Under the pieces are notes generated by a model. That model saw nothing but the letters and a program-made list of their open reading frames with translations. It was not told where the DNA came from and ran no database searches. Positions 1 to 8,522 of a stretch of 64,000 nucleotides of DNA are shown here, piece after piece. Position numbers and translations under genes: made by a program. The DNA lies in assembly GCA_018985235.1 (NCBI GenBank), contig JADGIG010000003.1, positions 1-64,000 of the forward strand, read 5' to 3'. The stretch's first letter is position 1. Each line of letters begins with the position of its first letter. Source of the stretch: Sanchytrium tribonematis. Its lineage: Eukaryota; Sanchytriomycota; Sanchytriomycetes; Sanchytriales; Sanchytriaceae.

Positions 1-823
1 GCAACTTGAGCAAATTTAATACAAATTGATGTAGATTAGGTAGAAACGCTTTGAGGAATATTGAGAAATTGTCCTTTTTCAAACTCAAAGTAGGCGCTGC
101 ATTGTTTTTGACAGATCTACCAAATTTTTCCATTTCCACATATTCTTTATACCAGCAATAGTCCTTATCTTCTATAGCCAGATAATTTGAGTACAAGTCG
201 ACCATTTCTTTAATGCTTTGTGGCAAAGGTTGCACATCTTTGAGTTCCGAAGAAAATACATTTTCTGACCTGAAATTTTTGAATGGCGGTGGTAAATTTG
301 GCAAAACATACTGGTATTTATCGAACAGATCAATCTGCAAGTTGTAATAATCTTCAACCTTAACCTTCATTTCTTTTTTTACAACAAGATTTTCGTTAGG
401 CCTCAGAAAATCAAAAATCATACTAATTAAAGCAACAGTATTTCTAACAAGTTGATGATTGAAATGGAGCGTCAATGTATTGAGTAGTTCCATAGTAATG
501 CTGATGTTTTTTAACATGATTGATTTTGCTAAAGATATGTCAAACCAACAATATAGATTTAAAATTAATATTGATGTGTAATACTCATTTGTGTGTACCG
601 AATCAAATAATCTAATAGAGGTTTTACAAATATCCAAAAAGTAGCAAAATTGGGATTCTTTTTTGTGATACATGGAAGACAATAACTTGCGAAGATTATC
701 GCTTGTAATTTTCATATCCGCTGTATCAAATGAAAGATCAGACACATCAGTACATTCACTGCTTAAAAATCGATCACAGCCAATTAAAAGCTCGTTGAAA
801 ATAAATTCTGGGCCCTGTTTCAT
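1..823 (-). CDS. Unrecognised helical protein, N-terminal part (runs off left edge)
   Basis: An open frame runs from ATG at 823 to the window edge without a stop, giving about 274 residues. A TAG stop lies two codons upstream in frame, so 823 is a firm start. The protein is rich in leucine, isoleucine and aromatic residues in alternating helical stretches, like armadillo/HEAT-type proteins. A proline-rich break (PNLPPPF) falls near residue 175. There is no signal peptide or clear membrane segment. The gene follows the membrane protein at 877 on the same strand with a 53-base gap. I could not assign a family; the missing C-terminal part would probably decide it. Confidence 0.75.
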   Translation of the reverse strand, partial: MKQGPEFIFNELLIGCDRFLSSECTDVSDLSFDTADMKITSDNLRKLLSSMYHKKESQFCYFLDICKTSIRLFDSVHTNEYYTSILILNLYCWFDISLAKSIMLKNISITMELLNTLTLHFNHQLVRNTVALISMIFDFLRPNENLVVKKEMKVKVEDYYNLQIDLFDKYQYVLPNLPPPFKNFRSENVFSSELKDVQPLPQSIKEMVDLYSNYLAIEDKDYCWYKEYVEMEKFGRSVKNNAAPTLSLKKDNFSIFLKAFLPNLHQFVLNLLKL

Positions 824-876
824 AAGCTATTGGCAAAGAATCACACAAAATAAATTTATTGTTAAATTGATCAATA

Positions 877-2476
877 TTAATCATCTTCCGAAGAATCCGA
901 TTCTTGGACCTTGGATTCCTCTTCTTGAGCTGTTTCCAAATGAGTAAACTGTTTGGATTCATCCTGTTCCTCGTCCAAAAAGCTGACTCTTGTAGTAGGG
1001 ACATCGTCAATCTGTGAGCTTTCGATATCTCCTGTATGAATCTGTGATATATTCGCGCCGGGTTTCACTTCATTGCTAATATAAGGACTTTCTTCATGCC
1101 TTACAAAATCTTCCTCTGAGCTGAACTGCTGTTTTTCTAATATTTCTTCAGGACTTTCTGCAACTTGAATGACCTTTTCATTATCGTCATCTAAAAAAGT
1201 TGACTGCAGAATGTCTTCTTTGACGACTCCCAAGTGGTTTTCTTCACCAGAATAATCAGCAGGAGCTTGATTAGAGGCTATGTAATTTTGTGTTGAAAGT
1301 AAAGTGTCCTCCACAATTGGAGTAGCATTTTTGTGTACAACCACCGTACCATATTGAGAAGCAATTTCATTATCCGCTGATAAAGATGCTGTTCCTTTAA
1401 TATTTGATGGTTGAACTTCCTCCTTCATTTCAGTAGCTTTGACACTTGCTACATTGATCTTGTCTTTCTCGAGTTTCTTTCCTCGTTCGACTTTCTTAGC
1501 CCTACAGGTCCAATAAATTATGGAAGCCAAAACAAAAACTCCCAGTATACCTGCAGAAACTGACATAAGTATCACAGAGGCTTTTTTCTGTGCCTTTTTG
1601 TTGTATATATCGGCTACTCTCAAGTCCGAAGAGCCGTATGTAATTTTGGACCCTGCATATACGGGATCATTGCCATGCCGGTACTCAATGATAAGCTTTT
1701 TTGGTTTTTCGAATTGTAAATAAAATGGCGAATAGTAACTAAATTATTCTGAAATACCCATTTCCATAAAGAAAGTGAATTGTATTATAATAGCAACCCG
1801 AGTTAGAGGCCTCTTGGCTAGAAAAACATAAATTTGTGGTGTACACAGTTACTTGACAAATATCGTCTCTAGTATTCCAAACGCCAAAATATCGCAATTC
1901 GCAGATTTTGATTATTGTTGAATTAGATACTGTAGCATTAAAATTCAAATTAAATCTCCCATAATCATTATTAACAATATCAGCAGCGCTGAAATTAAGA
2001 TAATTAACTAAAGGCGTTCCAGAGGATCTAGGAATCTGATCGTTCACTAAAATTCCTGTCATGTTGAACTCTTCAGGATTTTCAGGATAGTCAATCTCGG
2101 TAGTATATCTTAACACATCGTAGGTAACTTTGGATTTATTCTGGACAAATTCGTCAAATTTATTCGGCGTTGTTGATGGTTTCAATGGGATAAATGAATT
2201 TTCAGTATATACTTCGGAGAAACTTTTGTCGGATACAAACGCCTTGGGTTCTTGATTACCAAAGTTGTTCTTACCGCCAGCTTGCCAGCTATCAACAATA
2301 ACTTGAAATTCATCAAGTCGCTGTTCCAACTCAGAAACTATTGAGGCACTAGAAATATAAAACTCTGCACCGATCACCATCATTGGAGTGCATATACCCG
2401 CGATAACAATAAGAGCTACTATGAAAAAGATTCCGTGAATAGAACATAATCTCTTTTTGGTTTTATCAAATTTCAT
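877..2476 (-). CDS. Two-pass membrane protein with conserved-looking ectodomain (two exons)
   Basis: Exon 1 is 2476-1758 and exon 2 is 1738-877, joined across a 19-nt intron to give 526 residues. A short basic N-terminus precedes a membrane segment at about residues 15-37. An ectodomain of about 250 residues follows, with several N-glycosylation sites and cysteines. A second membrane segment lies near 295-317, and then a long acidic, Ser/Glu-rich cytosolic tail. Splicing joins the tyrosine-rich end of exon 1 (FLYGNG) to YYSPFY and carries the frame straight into the second membrane segment. Without splicing the ectodomain ends at once in TAG. I do not recognise the family, and surface-protein function is only inferred from topology. 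The tail is compositionally biased, as in adaptor-binding tails. Confidence 0.75.
1739..1757 (-). other. 19-nt spliceosomal intron in membrane protein gene
   Basis: The intron reads gtatttcagaataatttag. Its phase is 2, and its removal joins GG to T and continues in exon 2's frame. TAAT gives the fixed TNAY element. Read through, the intron ends in an in-frame TAG. Confidence 0.85.
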
Positions 2477-2613
2477 ATCGAAACTTATGGTGGCCTAGAA
2501 ATGTAGTTATTGGTTTTGAGTTGAGACCGTATTTAATATTTTATGGAATGAATTTATTACATCAACATAATTTAATAGGTATAATATTTTGCAGTTAGCT
2601 TGCTGTTCTCCTT

Positions 2614-3417
2614 ATGAAAGTTTTTCTCACAGGAAAGCAAACTTCACAAGTTTCTCAGATAATCAAAGAAGTCTCACAACATATTGAAAAATTTCATGAA
2701 ATCACTACGGACCCGACCAAATGCTCCCTAGCGCTTGTTTTTGGGGGTGATGGGTCCTTGCTTCGTGCAAATACCCTTTTCCCTATGAAAAGTCCTTTAG
2801 TCATGGGATTTAAGATGGGAACCTTGAATTTTATGATGCCTTTTGAGTTTGAGGACTACAAAAAACATTTATTGGATATTGATAATTTTGACATTTTGGA
2901 AAGAAACCGATTTAAGGTATCGATAAATGACAAAGAATGCGGTATAGCTCTCAACGATGTTGTGGTTAGCCGCAAGTCCACACAATTACTGGGCATGTCC
3001 ATATCTGTTGGATCGGGAACTAGAAAACCACATATTTTAAATCAAATGAATGCGGACGGAATGATCTGTTGTACTCCAAGCGGCTCTACTGCGTATAACT
3101 TGAGTGCTGGAGGACCACTTGTGCATCCCAGAATATCAGGAATAACAATAACTCCAATATGTCCCCAAACGCTCAGTTTTCGACCTTTATTGGTTCCATT
3201 TTATCGTAATAATGATCCAGTTTCTGTTAAAATTGTATGTAATGATCCTGCCAAATTGTCAATCGATGGAAATGAACTTGATCTTAATGCGGACGATTCC
3301 GTGTCCATTCAAGTTAGCAAATATCCCTTAAAATGTCTTTATCCGCATCAGACAAGTTGGATAAGTGACATCTCTAAAATAGTTGGATGGAATAGAGGTG
3401 GTTTCCCTCATACTTAA
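2614..3417 (+). CDS. NADK: NAD kinase
   Basis: This is an ATP-dependent NAD kinase that makes NADP. The 267-residue protein has the GGDGS phosphate-binding motif at residues 44-48 and GTLNF at 69-73. The NAD-binding block runs from DG at 148 through TPSGSTAYNLSAGGP (154-168). A final beta domain contains IDGNE. The asparagine of ALND (112-115) is where the family has its conserved NE/ND pair. The length is at the small end for eukaryotes and lacks their long N-terminal extension, so the enzyme resembles the catalytic core only. No targeting peptide is evident, which suggests a cytosolic enzyme. It is transcribed divergently from the membrane protein at 2476, and the 137 bases between them hold both promoters. 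Confidence 0.93.
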   Translation: MKVFLTGKQTSQVSQIIKEVSQHIEKFHEITTDPTKCSLALVFGGDGSLLRANTLFPMKSPLVMGFKMGTLNFMMPFEFEDYKKHLLDIDNFDILERNRFKVSINDKECGIALNDVVVSRKSTQLLGMSISVGSGTRKPHILNQMNADGMICCTPSGSTAYNLSAGGPLVHPRISGITITPICPQTLSFRPLLVPFYRNNDPVSVKIVCNDPAKLSIDGNELDLNADDSVSIQVSKYPLKCLYPHQTSWISDISKIVGWNRGGFPHT

Positions 3418-3502
3418 AGTCACATTACTTTTTGTAATTTTTATAATTAAATAAAGTAATAAAACTCAAATTTCTTTTTTTCCATAAACAAGGGGATAGT
3501 TT

Positions 3503-3997
3503 ATGGATTATCTTTTTTTACTTTCACGTCAAGGTAAAGTTCGATTGGCGCAATGGTTTATCACTGCAAACCAGTCTGAAAAACAAAAAATTGTAAATGA
3601 TGTCGTCGCTATTGTACTGAGCAGAAAGCAAAAATTAGCTAACATTGTAGAGTACAAAAATATGAAAGTGATATACAAAAGATACGCATCGCTGTACTTT
3701 GTGATAGGCACATCTAATCAAGATTGCAACGAATTGTTAATAATGGAAGAAATACATAGATTTGTTGAAGTATTAGATAGATATTTTGGAAATGTGTGTG
3801 AATTAGATTTAATTTTTAATTTTCACAAGGCATATTACATATTAAACGATTTTCTTATGTCGGGACAACTCGTGGATACCAGCAAGAAAAGCATAGTCAA
3901 AACAGTCCAAAGTGCTGACCAAACTGCAGAACTTGGTGAGGAAATTACTGGAAGGCAAGCCTCTCAATATGGCGGAGATTGGTATAGTAATCGCTAA
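3503..3997 (+). CDS. AP1S: AP-1 complex sigma subunit (clathrin adaptor small chain)
   Basis: This is the small sigma chain of a clathrin adaptor complex, a longin-fold protein of 164 residues. Diagnostic blocks are SRQGK near the start, YKRYASLYF around residue 58, and FGNVCELDLIFNFHKAY around 95-111. DTSKKSIVK follows near residue 125. The YKRYASLYF and DTSKKS blocks fit sigma-1 better than AP-2 sigma. AP-1 sorts cargo between the trans-Golgi and endosomes. The tail after residue 135 is polar and poorly conserved, as usual. The gene ends only 4 bases before the convergent GRAM/VASt gene. Confidence 0.92.
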   Translation: MDYLFLLSRQGKVRLAQWFITANQSEKQKIVNDVVAIVLSRKQKLANIVEYKNMKVIYKRYASLYFVIGTSNQDCNELLIMEEIHRFVEVLDRYFGNVCELDLIFNFHKAYYILNDFLMSGQLVDTSKKSIVKTVQSADQTAELGEEITGRQASQYGGDWYSNR

Positions 3998-4001
3998 TAA
4001 A

Positions 4002-5607
4002 TCATTTACTCGAGTCTCTGATTTCCTGTAGAAGCACTTTTATTTCTCGAACTTCGATTTCAATATTTTGGAGAATACCGGTCTTGGTTGGACTTGGAGT
4101 GAAAATCAACTGGAAAAATAAAATTGAATTAAATGTTAACAGCAAGATTATTATCATTCTGCTAAGGTTGAGGTAATTATACATACCCGAGGCGATTGGC
4201 TGAATAGTTTCCAAAAAATTTGCTGGGCTAGTTTTCCGAAATTTCTCTTTTTTTTGTTTAACATGGCGGTTCTTGACTCGTTTTCGTTTGCCACCACCGT
4301 TGATTTTGTCACATATGGCTTCATCCAGAAGGACGTAGTGGGATTTTGTTCCATCTAGTGCGCCTCGCTCGATAGGGCCTTTGATAAACGAAGATTTTGA
4401 CCACTGTATGCAAGAAGAAACTCTAAATTTAATGGATTGCGGTCCACAAGATGTAATGCATATTTTCGTCTGGGTTAAAAAACTGGAGCCCGAAGGAACA
4501 TCGCTAAATAAATTAGTATTACGGTGTTGCGGTTGTTTGTGTTAAATGAATATGAGATCTCAAGTCTTTCTCGTCCACAACCTCGTCAACATATGTTTTA
4601 ACTTGTTTTGGCCCTAATGGATTTGTTAATGGCATTATGTATTCGACGTGTCTAGACTGCTTTTCAGTTTCATTCGCAGGTTTCCATTTGCCGGTATTCC
4701 ATTCTGTGATTCCTTTAGTCTGGGTATGAAATAAATGACTAAAGCCTCCATCGGAATAGCTTTCGTCAGAATATATTAGATCCCAACAAGCAGCAACTGT
4801 AAATGGCGAGTAAGTTGTTTCAAACACAATATTATCACTGTCACAAGGCTCTTTCGAGTCTCCGTTCGGAATTTTGATTAAATTATCGGTATATTGATTT
4901 GGCTTCTGTGTTGATAAATCTGGGTTTGAGGCTGATTCCGATACCTTTCGTGTGTGAACATTTAAATCGTTTTCAGAATGCGCTCTATGTCTCGTAGAAT
5001 TATCGACCGTCAAGGTGTCTTCATCCTCCGTATCGTCGCTTTCAATCAAAGCTGAATTTTCACTTGACAGTCCCAATGAAAAATCACTTTGATCTTCCAA
5101 ATAGCTCATATCGTTTCCAACTAGTATTCCACTAACTGCACTTCTCCACATTGATATCAAAATATTATAAGCTAAATCTCTAAAGACGAATGAAGCAAAA
5201 AAATATTTCTTATGCTGATTTGTGTACAGCATAAGAGCATTTGGTAAAACAAATGCGGAGTTTCTTTTTTCAACTTTTACAATATCAGAAAACTTGACCA
5301 TGATCGAAGTTGTCCAGCCTAAAATGTTGGAGTAGAAGCCTACAGCATTATGACTTATGTAAAGTCTTCCGTGAACCAGGATGTCTTTCTGAAGAGCACA
5401 TGAAAAATCTTCAACCAATTCGCTCTCGTCCCCCTCGAATATAGTATGGAATTCTTCATTTTTTCTTTTATTTGTAGGCAATAGCGGCGAAGTACTATTT
5501 GCAGGATCTGCATTGGATTGCATTTTTTCTTGTTTTAGTGATCTAAAGGGGGGAAATATATAAATGTGCGTTTTTGATCGATCTTGGTTTATAATAATTT
5601 GGATCAT
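4002..5607 (-). CDS. GRAM-VASt membrane lipid-transfer protein (LAM/GRAMD1 type, two exons)
   Basis: Exon 1 is 5607-4523 and exon 2 is 4503-4002, giving 528 residues. The order is: low-complexity N-terminus, GRAM domain (about 60-160, with FYSNILGWTTS and FVFRDLAYN), acidic linker, and a VASt/StART-like domain beginning near TTYSPFTVAACWDL. A C-terminal membrane segment (MIIILLLTFNSILFF) precedes a short tail. This is the architecture of ER-anchored sterol transporters at membrane contact sites. The 19-nt intron interrupts the VASt domain; without it the domain is cut short and the membrane anchor is lost. The first 28 residues look unlike coding sequence, so the ATG at 5523 (500 residues) may be the true start. 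Sterol transport is inferred from architecture. Confidence 0.85.
4504..4522 (-). other. 19-nt spliceosomal intron in GRAM-VASt gene
   Basis: The intron reads gtaatactaatttatttag. It is phase 2: ACACC joins C to give Thr-Pro and enters the second half of the VASt domain. TTAT is the TNAY element. Unspliced message stops at TAA at once. Confidence 0.92.
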
Positions 5608-5719
5608 TATTTACAGCGATATCTCAGGAAGAAAATTTTAAACCAATTTTTAGGAAATTTGACACAAAATCGCAAATAAAATATTGAAAAACTAATTTTG
5701 ATTCCCCTTACAAAACCCG

Positions 5720-7030
5720 ATGACGGAACAGTCCATTTCTTCTGGATCAAGCAACGAACCCAAGCTCAGACCATTTATCAGAAAAGTTATACAATTACAG
5801 AGGCTAGGTAAGGATATATCTCCTATTAACACTGATTTTGATCTTCCCGAGGAAATTTTTGGAAATCCTGGTGTGGATGTAACCACCCATGATCCAATAC
5901 TAGAAGCTATTCATACTTCTTGCGAAATAACTATATTTGATTATGACAAAGAATCAATTTTATTGACTCACTGCGACAATGATAATATTTCAAGTTTTTT
6001 AAAAAACCATCCGAAAGACCCTGCTTCTTGTAGATGGTTACACGTAGATGGGATATCCTATGATATCATAAAATTACTTGGTGTGCAATACGATCTTCAC
6101 CCATTGGCATTGGAAGACATCATTCACATAAATCAAAGAATTAAGGTGGACAAGTACCCAGATTCATTGTTTGTGAGTTTACTAGCACTTTCAAACATAA
6201 GCAATCTACACGGATCCAAAAGCGTAAGACCGCCAAGTACAACTAGTAGTTTGCCGTTATTGAGATCCGATAAATTTGAGGAAGGAGTTAGTATAGACAT
6301 AAATGATATAGTCGATGGCTCATACAATGACGCTGACGTTCAACAATTAAGTTTATTTCTACTACCTAATAATGTTGTTATAAGCTTCATGACAGGAAAG
6401 TCGCTGCTATTTTTCCAAGATATTCACAATAGACTTCATGCAAAAAACACTCTCTTGAGACAAAGTGCAGATTCTAGCTTATTAGTCCATGCGATCATTG
6501 ACTGTATTGTTGATCATGCATTACCAATTATAAAGCATTACGGAAGACAAATATCCTTTTTAGAATCTTCAGTCTTTAAGAAGCCTCAAGTTATTTTCAC
6601 CAAAGCATTACACCGAATTCAGGTAGAGCTAAATATTCTGAGAAACACATTATTACCATTTCTAAATGTCATTTCTTCTATGAAGTCTGATAGCCAAATG
6701 GTGACACCGCTGACAAAAACTTATCTAAACGATGTTCAAGATCATATCAATACCATTACCGAAAATATCGATTTCTTGTCAGTTTGGAGCAAAAATTTAA
6801 TTGATTTATCATTTAATATGCTCAGCTATGAAATGAATGTTATTTTGAAGATATTAGCGATAGTAAGTTGCTTGTTTTTGCCGATTACTTTTCTAGCAGG
6901 TGTTTATGGTACGAATTTTGAGCAGCTGCCAGAATATAAATGGGAATTTGGCTATGTCTACTTTTGGGGACTACAAATTACAGTTGTCGTAATGATGATA
7001 TCATTTTTTAAATTCAAAAATTGGATTTGA
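5720..7030 (+). CDS. CorA-type magnesium/divalent cation transporter
   Basis: This 436-residue protein has a large soluble N-terminal funnel domain and two C-terminal membrane helices, the CorA fold. The block HPLALEDI (near 139) and the pore loop at the end of TM1 identify the family. The final PEYKWEFGYVYFWG and FKNWI match bacterial-type CorA rather than mitochondrial Mrs2. The signature GMN is here GTN (YGTNF, 396-400), although the rest of the loop is well kept. An insert with low-complexity serine lies around 165-190. No mitochondrial targeting signal is obvious. The protein probably moves Mg2+ across the plasma membrane or vacuole. The gene is convergent with the PEX12-like gene, 5 bases apart. 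Confidence 0.9.
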   Translation: MTEQSISSGSSNEPKLRPFIRKVIQLQRLGKDISPINTDFDLPEEIFGNPGVDVTTHDPILEAIHTSCEITIFDYDKESILLTHCDNDNISSFLKNHPKDPASCRWLHVDGISYDIIKLLGVQYDLHPLALEDIIHINQRIKVDKYPDSLFVSLLALSNISNLHGSKSVRPPSTTSSLPLLRSDKFEEGVSIDINDIVDGSYNDADVQQLSLFLLPNNVVISFMTGKSLLFFQDIHNRLHAKNTLLRQSADSSLLVHAIIDCIVDHALPIIKHYGRQISFLESSVFKKPQVIFTKALHRIQVELNILRNTLLPFLNVISSMKSDSQMVTPLTKTYLNDVQDHINTITENIDFLSVWSKNLIDLSFNMLSYEMNVILKILAIVSCLFLPITFLAGVYGTNFEQLPEYKWEFGYVYFWGLQITVVVMMISFFKFKNWI

Positions 7031-7035
7031 TGAAA

Positions 7036-7641
7036 TTACAAATAAATAATTCTGTCTTCGTCATTACAAGTAAAGCAATATAAAGCCCCATTTTGATTAA
7101 GTCTTCCAGTATCTACCAAAGGCATTTTGCATTGAGAACATTCAAATTTGGAGCACGATTTAAAAGGTGGCTGAATAAAAATCTGTAATTTGGGAATCGA
7201 TTTCATTTTTACAAAAAATTGAGACAAATTGATCAAGGATGATATGTAACCAAGTATTTCAGAGGCTTTGTCTCCATCCTCTATACTATAGGATCCAAAT
7301 AGGTTATCCAACGAGCAGATTTTAGACAATCCTTGTAAATTTAGAAGCCATAATAAATCGTCAATGATCGGGAATCTTGCCTGCATCACCCGACAAAGAA
7401 ATACCAAACTTGCAATTTTAAGAGATCCATGATAGGACTGCTTGACTTGCAGAAATTTCTCTCCCAACGTAGTATTAAATAAAATCACAAAGATTGAGTA
7501 ATATACTGCTGCAGAAAATTTTCCCAACTTATTATGAAGCAAAAAAATTACATATTTATCAACCCAAACCGCCGCTCGATATCTGAATGTCAAATTTCCC
7601 AGTAAAAACGGATCGAAAGAATCCATTGTATCAAAAAACAT
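7036..7641 (-). CDS. Possible PEX12-like peroxin, short form
   Basis: The 201-residue protein is mostly hydrophobic and helical. It ends in a partial zinc-binding pattern with paired cysteines: CSQC near 168 and CFTC near 190, separated by GRLNQNGALY. This resembles the degenerate RING of PEX12 (two CxxC pairs around a small Gly-Tyr turn) in the peroxisomal matrix-protein import complex. It is much shorter than usual PEX12 (around 350 residues), and the second half of the RING is absent. The start at 7641 lies only 5 bases after the stop of the upstream Era gene on the same strand. Alternatives are a different short RING-derived membrane protein or a divergent PEX2/PEX10. Gene reality is good; the name is tentative. 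Confidence 0.45.
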   Translation of the reverse strand: MFFDTMDSFDPFLLGNLTFRYRAAVWVDKYVIFLLHNKLGKFSAAVYYSIFVILFNTTLGEKFLQVKQSYHGSLKIASLVFLCRVMQARFPIIDDLLWLLNLQGLSKICSLDNLFGSYSIEDGDKASEILGYISSLINLSQFFVKMKSIPKLQIFIQPPFKSCSKFECSQCKMPLVDTGRLNQNGALYCFTCNDEDRIIYL

Positions 7642-7646
7642 TACAT

Positions 7647-8462
7647 TTATTTTCTAAAATTAACAATAATGTCGAGATTAACTTTTTTGCCCAAGAGCTT
7701 TTCTATTTTGGAGGCAGCAAGAGTCTCCATTGTTCTAACAACTCGGCCTTTCTGGCCTTTAAGAATTTTAGATTGACTTAATCTTTCAACTTTCAACTCG
7801 TGGATCATACTGATGGCAGAGTCTGATTCTTGAAAGTGGACTGTCCTTTGCTCTGTCATATATGGTAAATATGAATATATATTTTGATAAAGCTGCTCTC
7901 TTATTGCCTCTTCAGATATTTGCTTTGAATCGTACTTTTGTACAACGTTTTTAGTTTTGATCGGAGCAATATGGTTTAATAAATCTAGTAGTGGTTCCAC
8001 TTTATTTTCTATCGCTGATATAGAGATACTTTTTTCAACCGGGACTGGAAATTCCATTAAGGTCTCATTGTTTTGAATCAAGTCCATTTTGTTGAAAACT
8101 GCAAAGATTGGTATCTTGACCTTTTGCAATTCTAAAATTATAATTGAATCTAATGATCTTTGTGTAGAATCCAAAATAAAAAAGAGATAATCTGCGTGTA
8201 TTTTCCATGGCAATTTTTTAATTTCCGACTCAACCCTTGAAGATTTCTTGACCAACCCAGGGCTATCGATATAAAATATGTTCCTCTTAGGGTCTTCATA
8301 GTACATTTGTTGTCTCGTGGTCTGCGCCAATTTGGACGTGCTACATATTGGTTGCTGAAGAATAGTGTTCAATATTGTGGATTTGCCTGAATTAGCAAGG
8401 CCCAGCATATATATTTTCTTAAAACTACTCAATCCTGTTTCTTTACTGATTAAATGTTGCAT
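7647..8462 (-). CDS. ERAL1: Mitochondrial Era-like GTPase
   Basis: Era GTPases bind small-subunit rRNA and help assemble the (mitochondrial) small ribosomal subunit. From ATG at 8462 the protein has 271 residues. G1 is GLANSGKST (21-29), G3 is DSPG (66-69), G4 is NKMD (124-127), and a SAIE motif is the G5. A C-terminal KH domain contains the VERLSQSKILKGQKGR block, where Era normally has GxxG. The open frame continues upstream to about 8540 but has no ATG, only GTG at 8522, so 8462 is preferred. That leaves a very short N-terminus, and a targeting peptide is not evident. Presence of Era implies a mitochondrion that still translates proteins. The next gene is divergent from 8523. Confidence 0.88.
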   Translation of the reverse strand: MQHLISKETGLSSFKKIYMLGLANSGKSTILNTILQQPICSTSKLAQTTRQQMYYEDPKRNIFYIDSPGLVKKSSRVESEIKKLPWKIHADYLFFILDSTQRSLDSIIILELQKVKIPIFAVFNKMDLIQNNETLMEFPVPVEKSISISAIENKVEPLLDLLNHIAPIKTKNVVQKYDSKQISEEAIREQLYQNIYSYLPYMTEQRTVHFQESDSAISMIHELKVERLSQSKILKGQKGRVVRTMETLAASKIEKLLGKKVNLDIIVNFRK

Positions 8463-8522
8463 TTGAGAATAAAATATGGTGGGGAATCCCCTCAATTGTT
8501 GTCCTTGGGTTTTTTCTAACAC

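Noticed and set aside
4154-4354. A 66-residue minus-strand frame with a possible 25-nt GT-AG intron
   Set aside because: It is a shadow of the second exon of the GRAM-VASt gene. The 19-nt intron at 4504-4522 gives a continuous VASt domain and membrane anchor in another frame.
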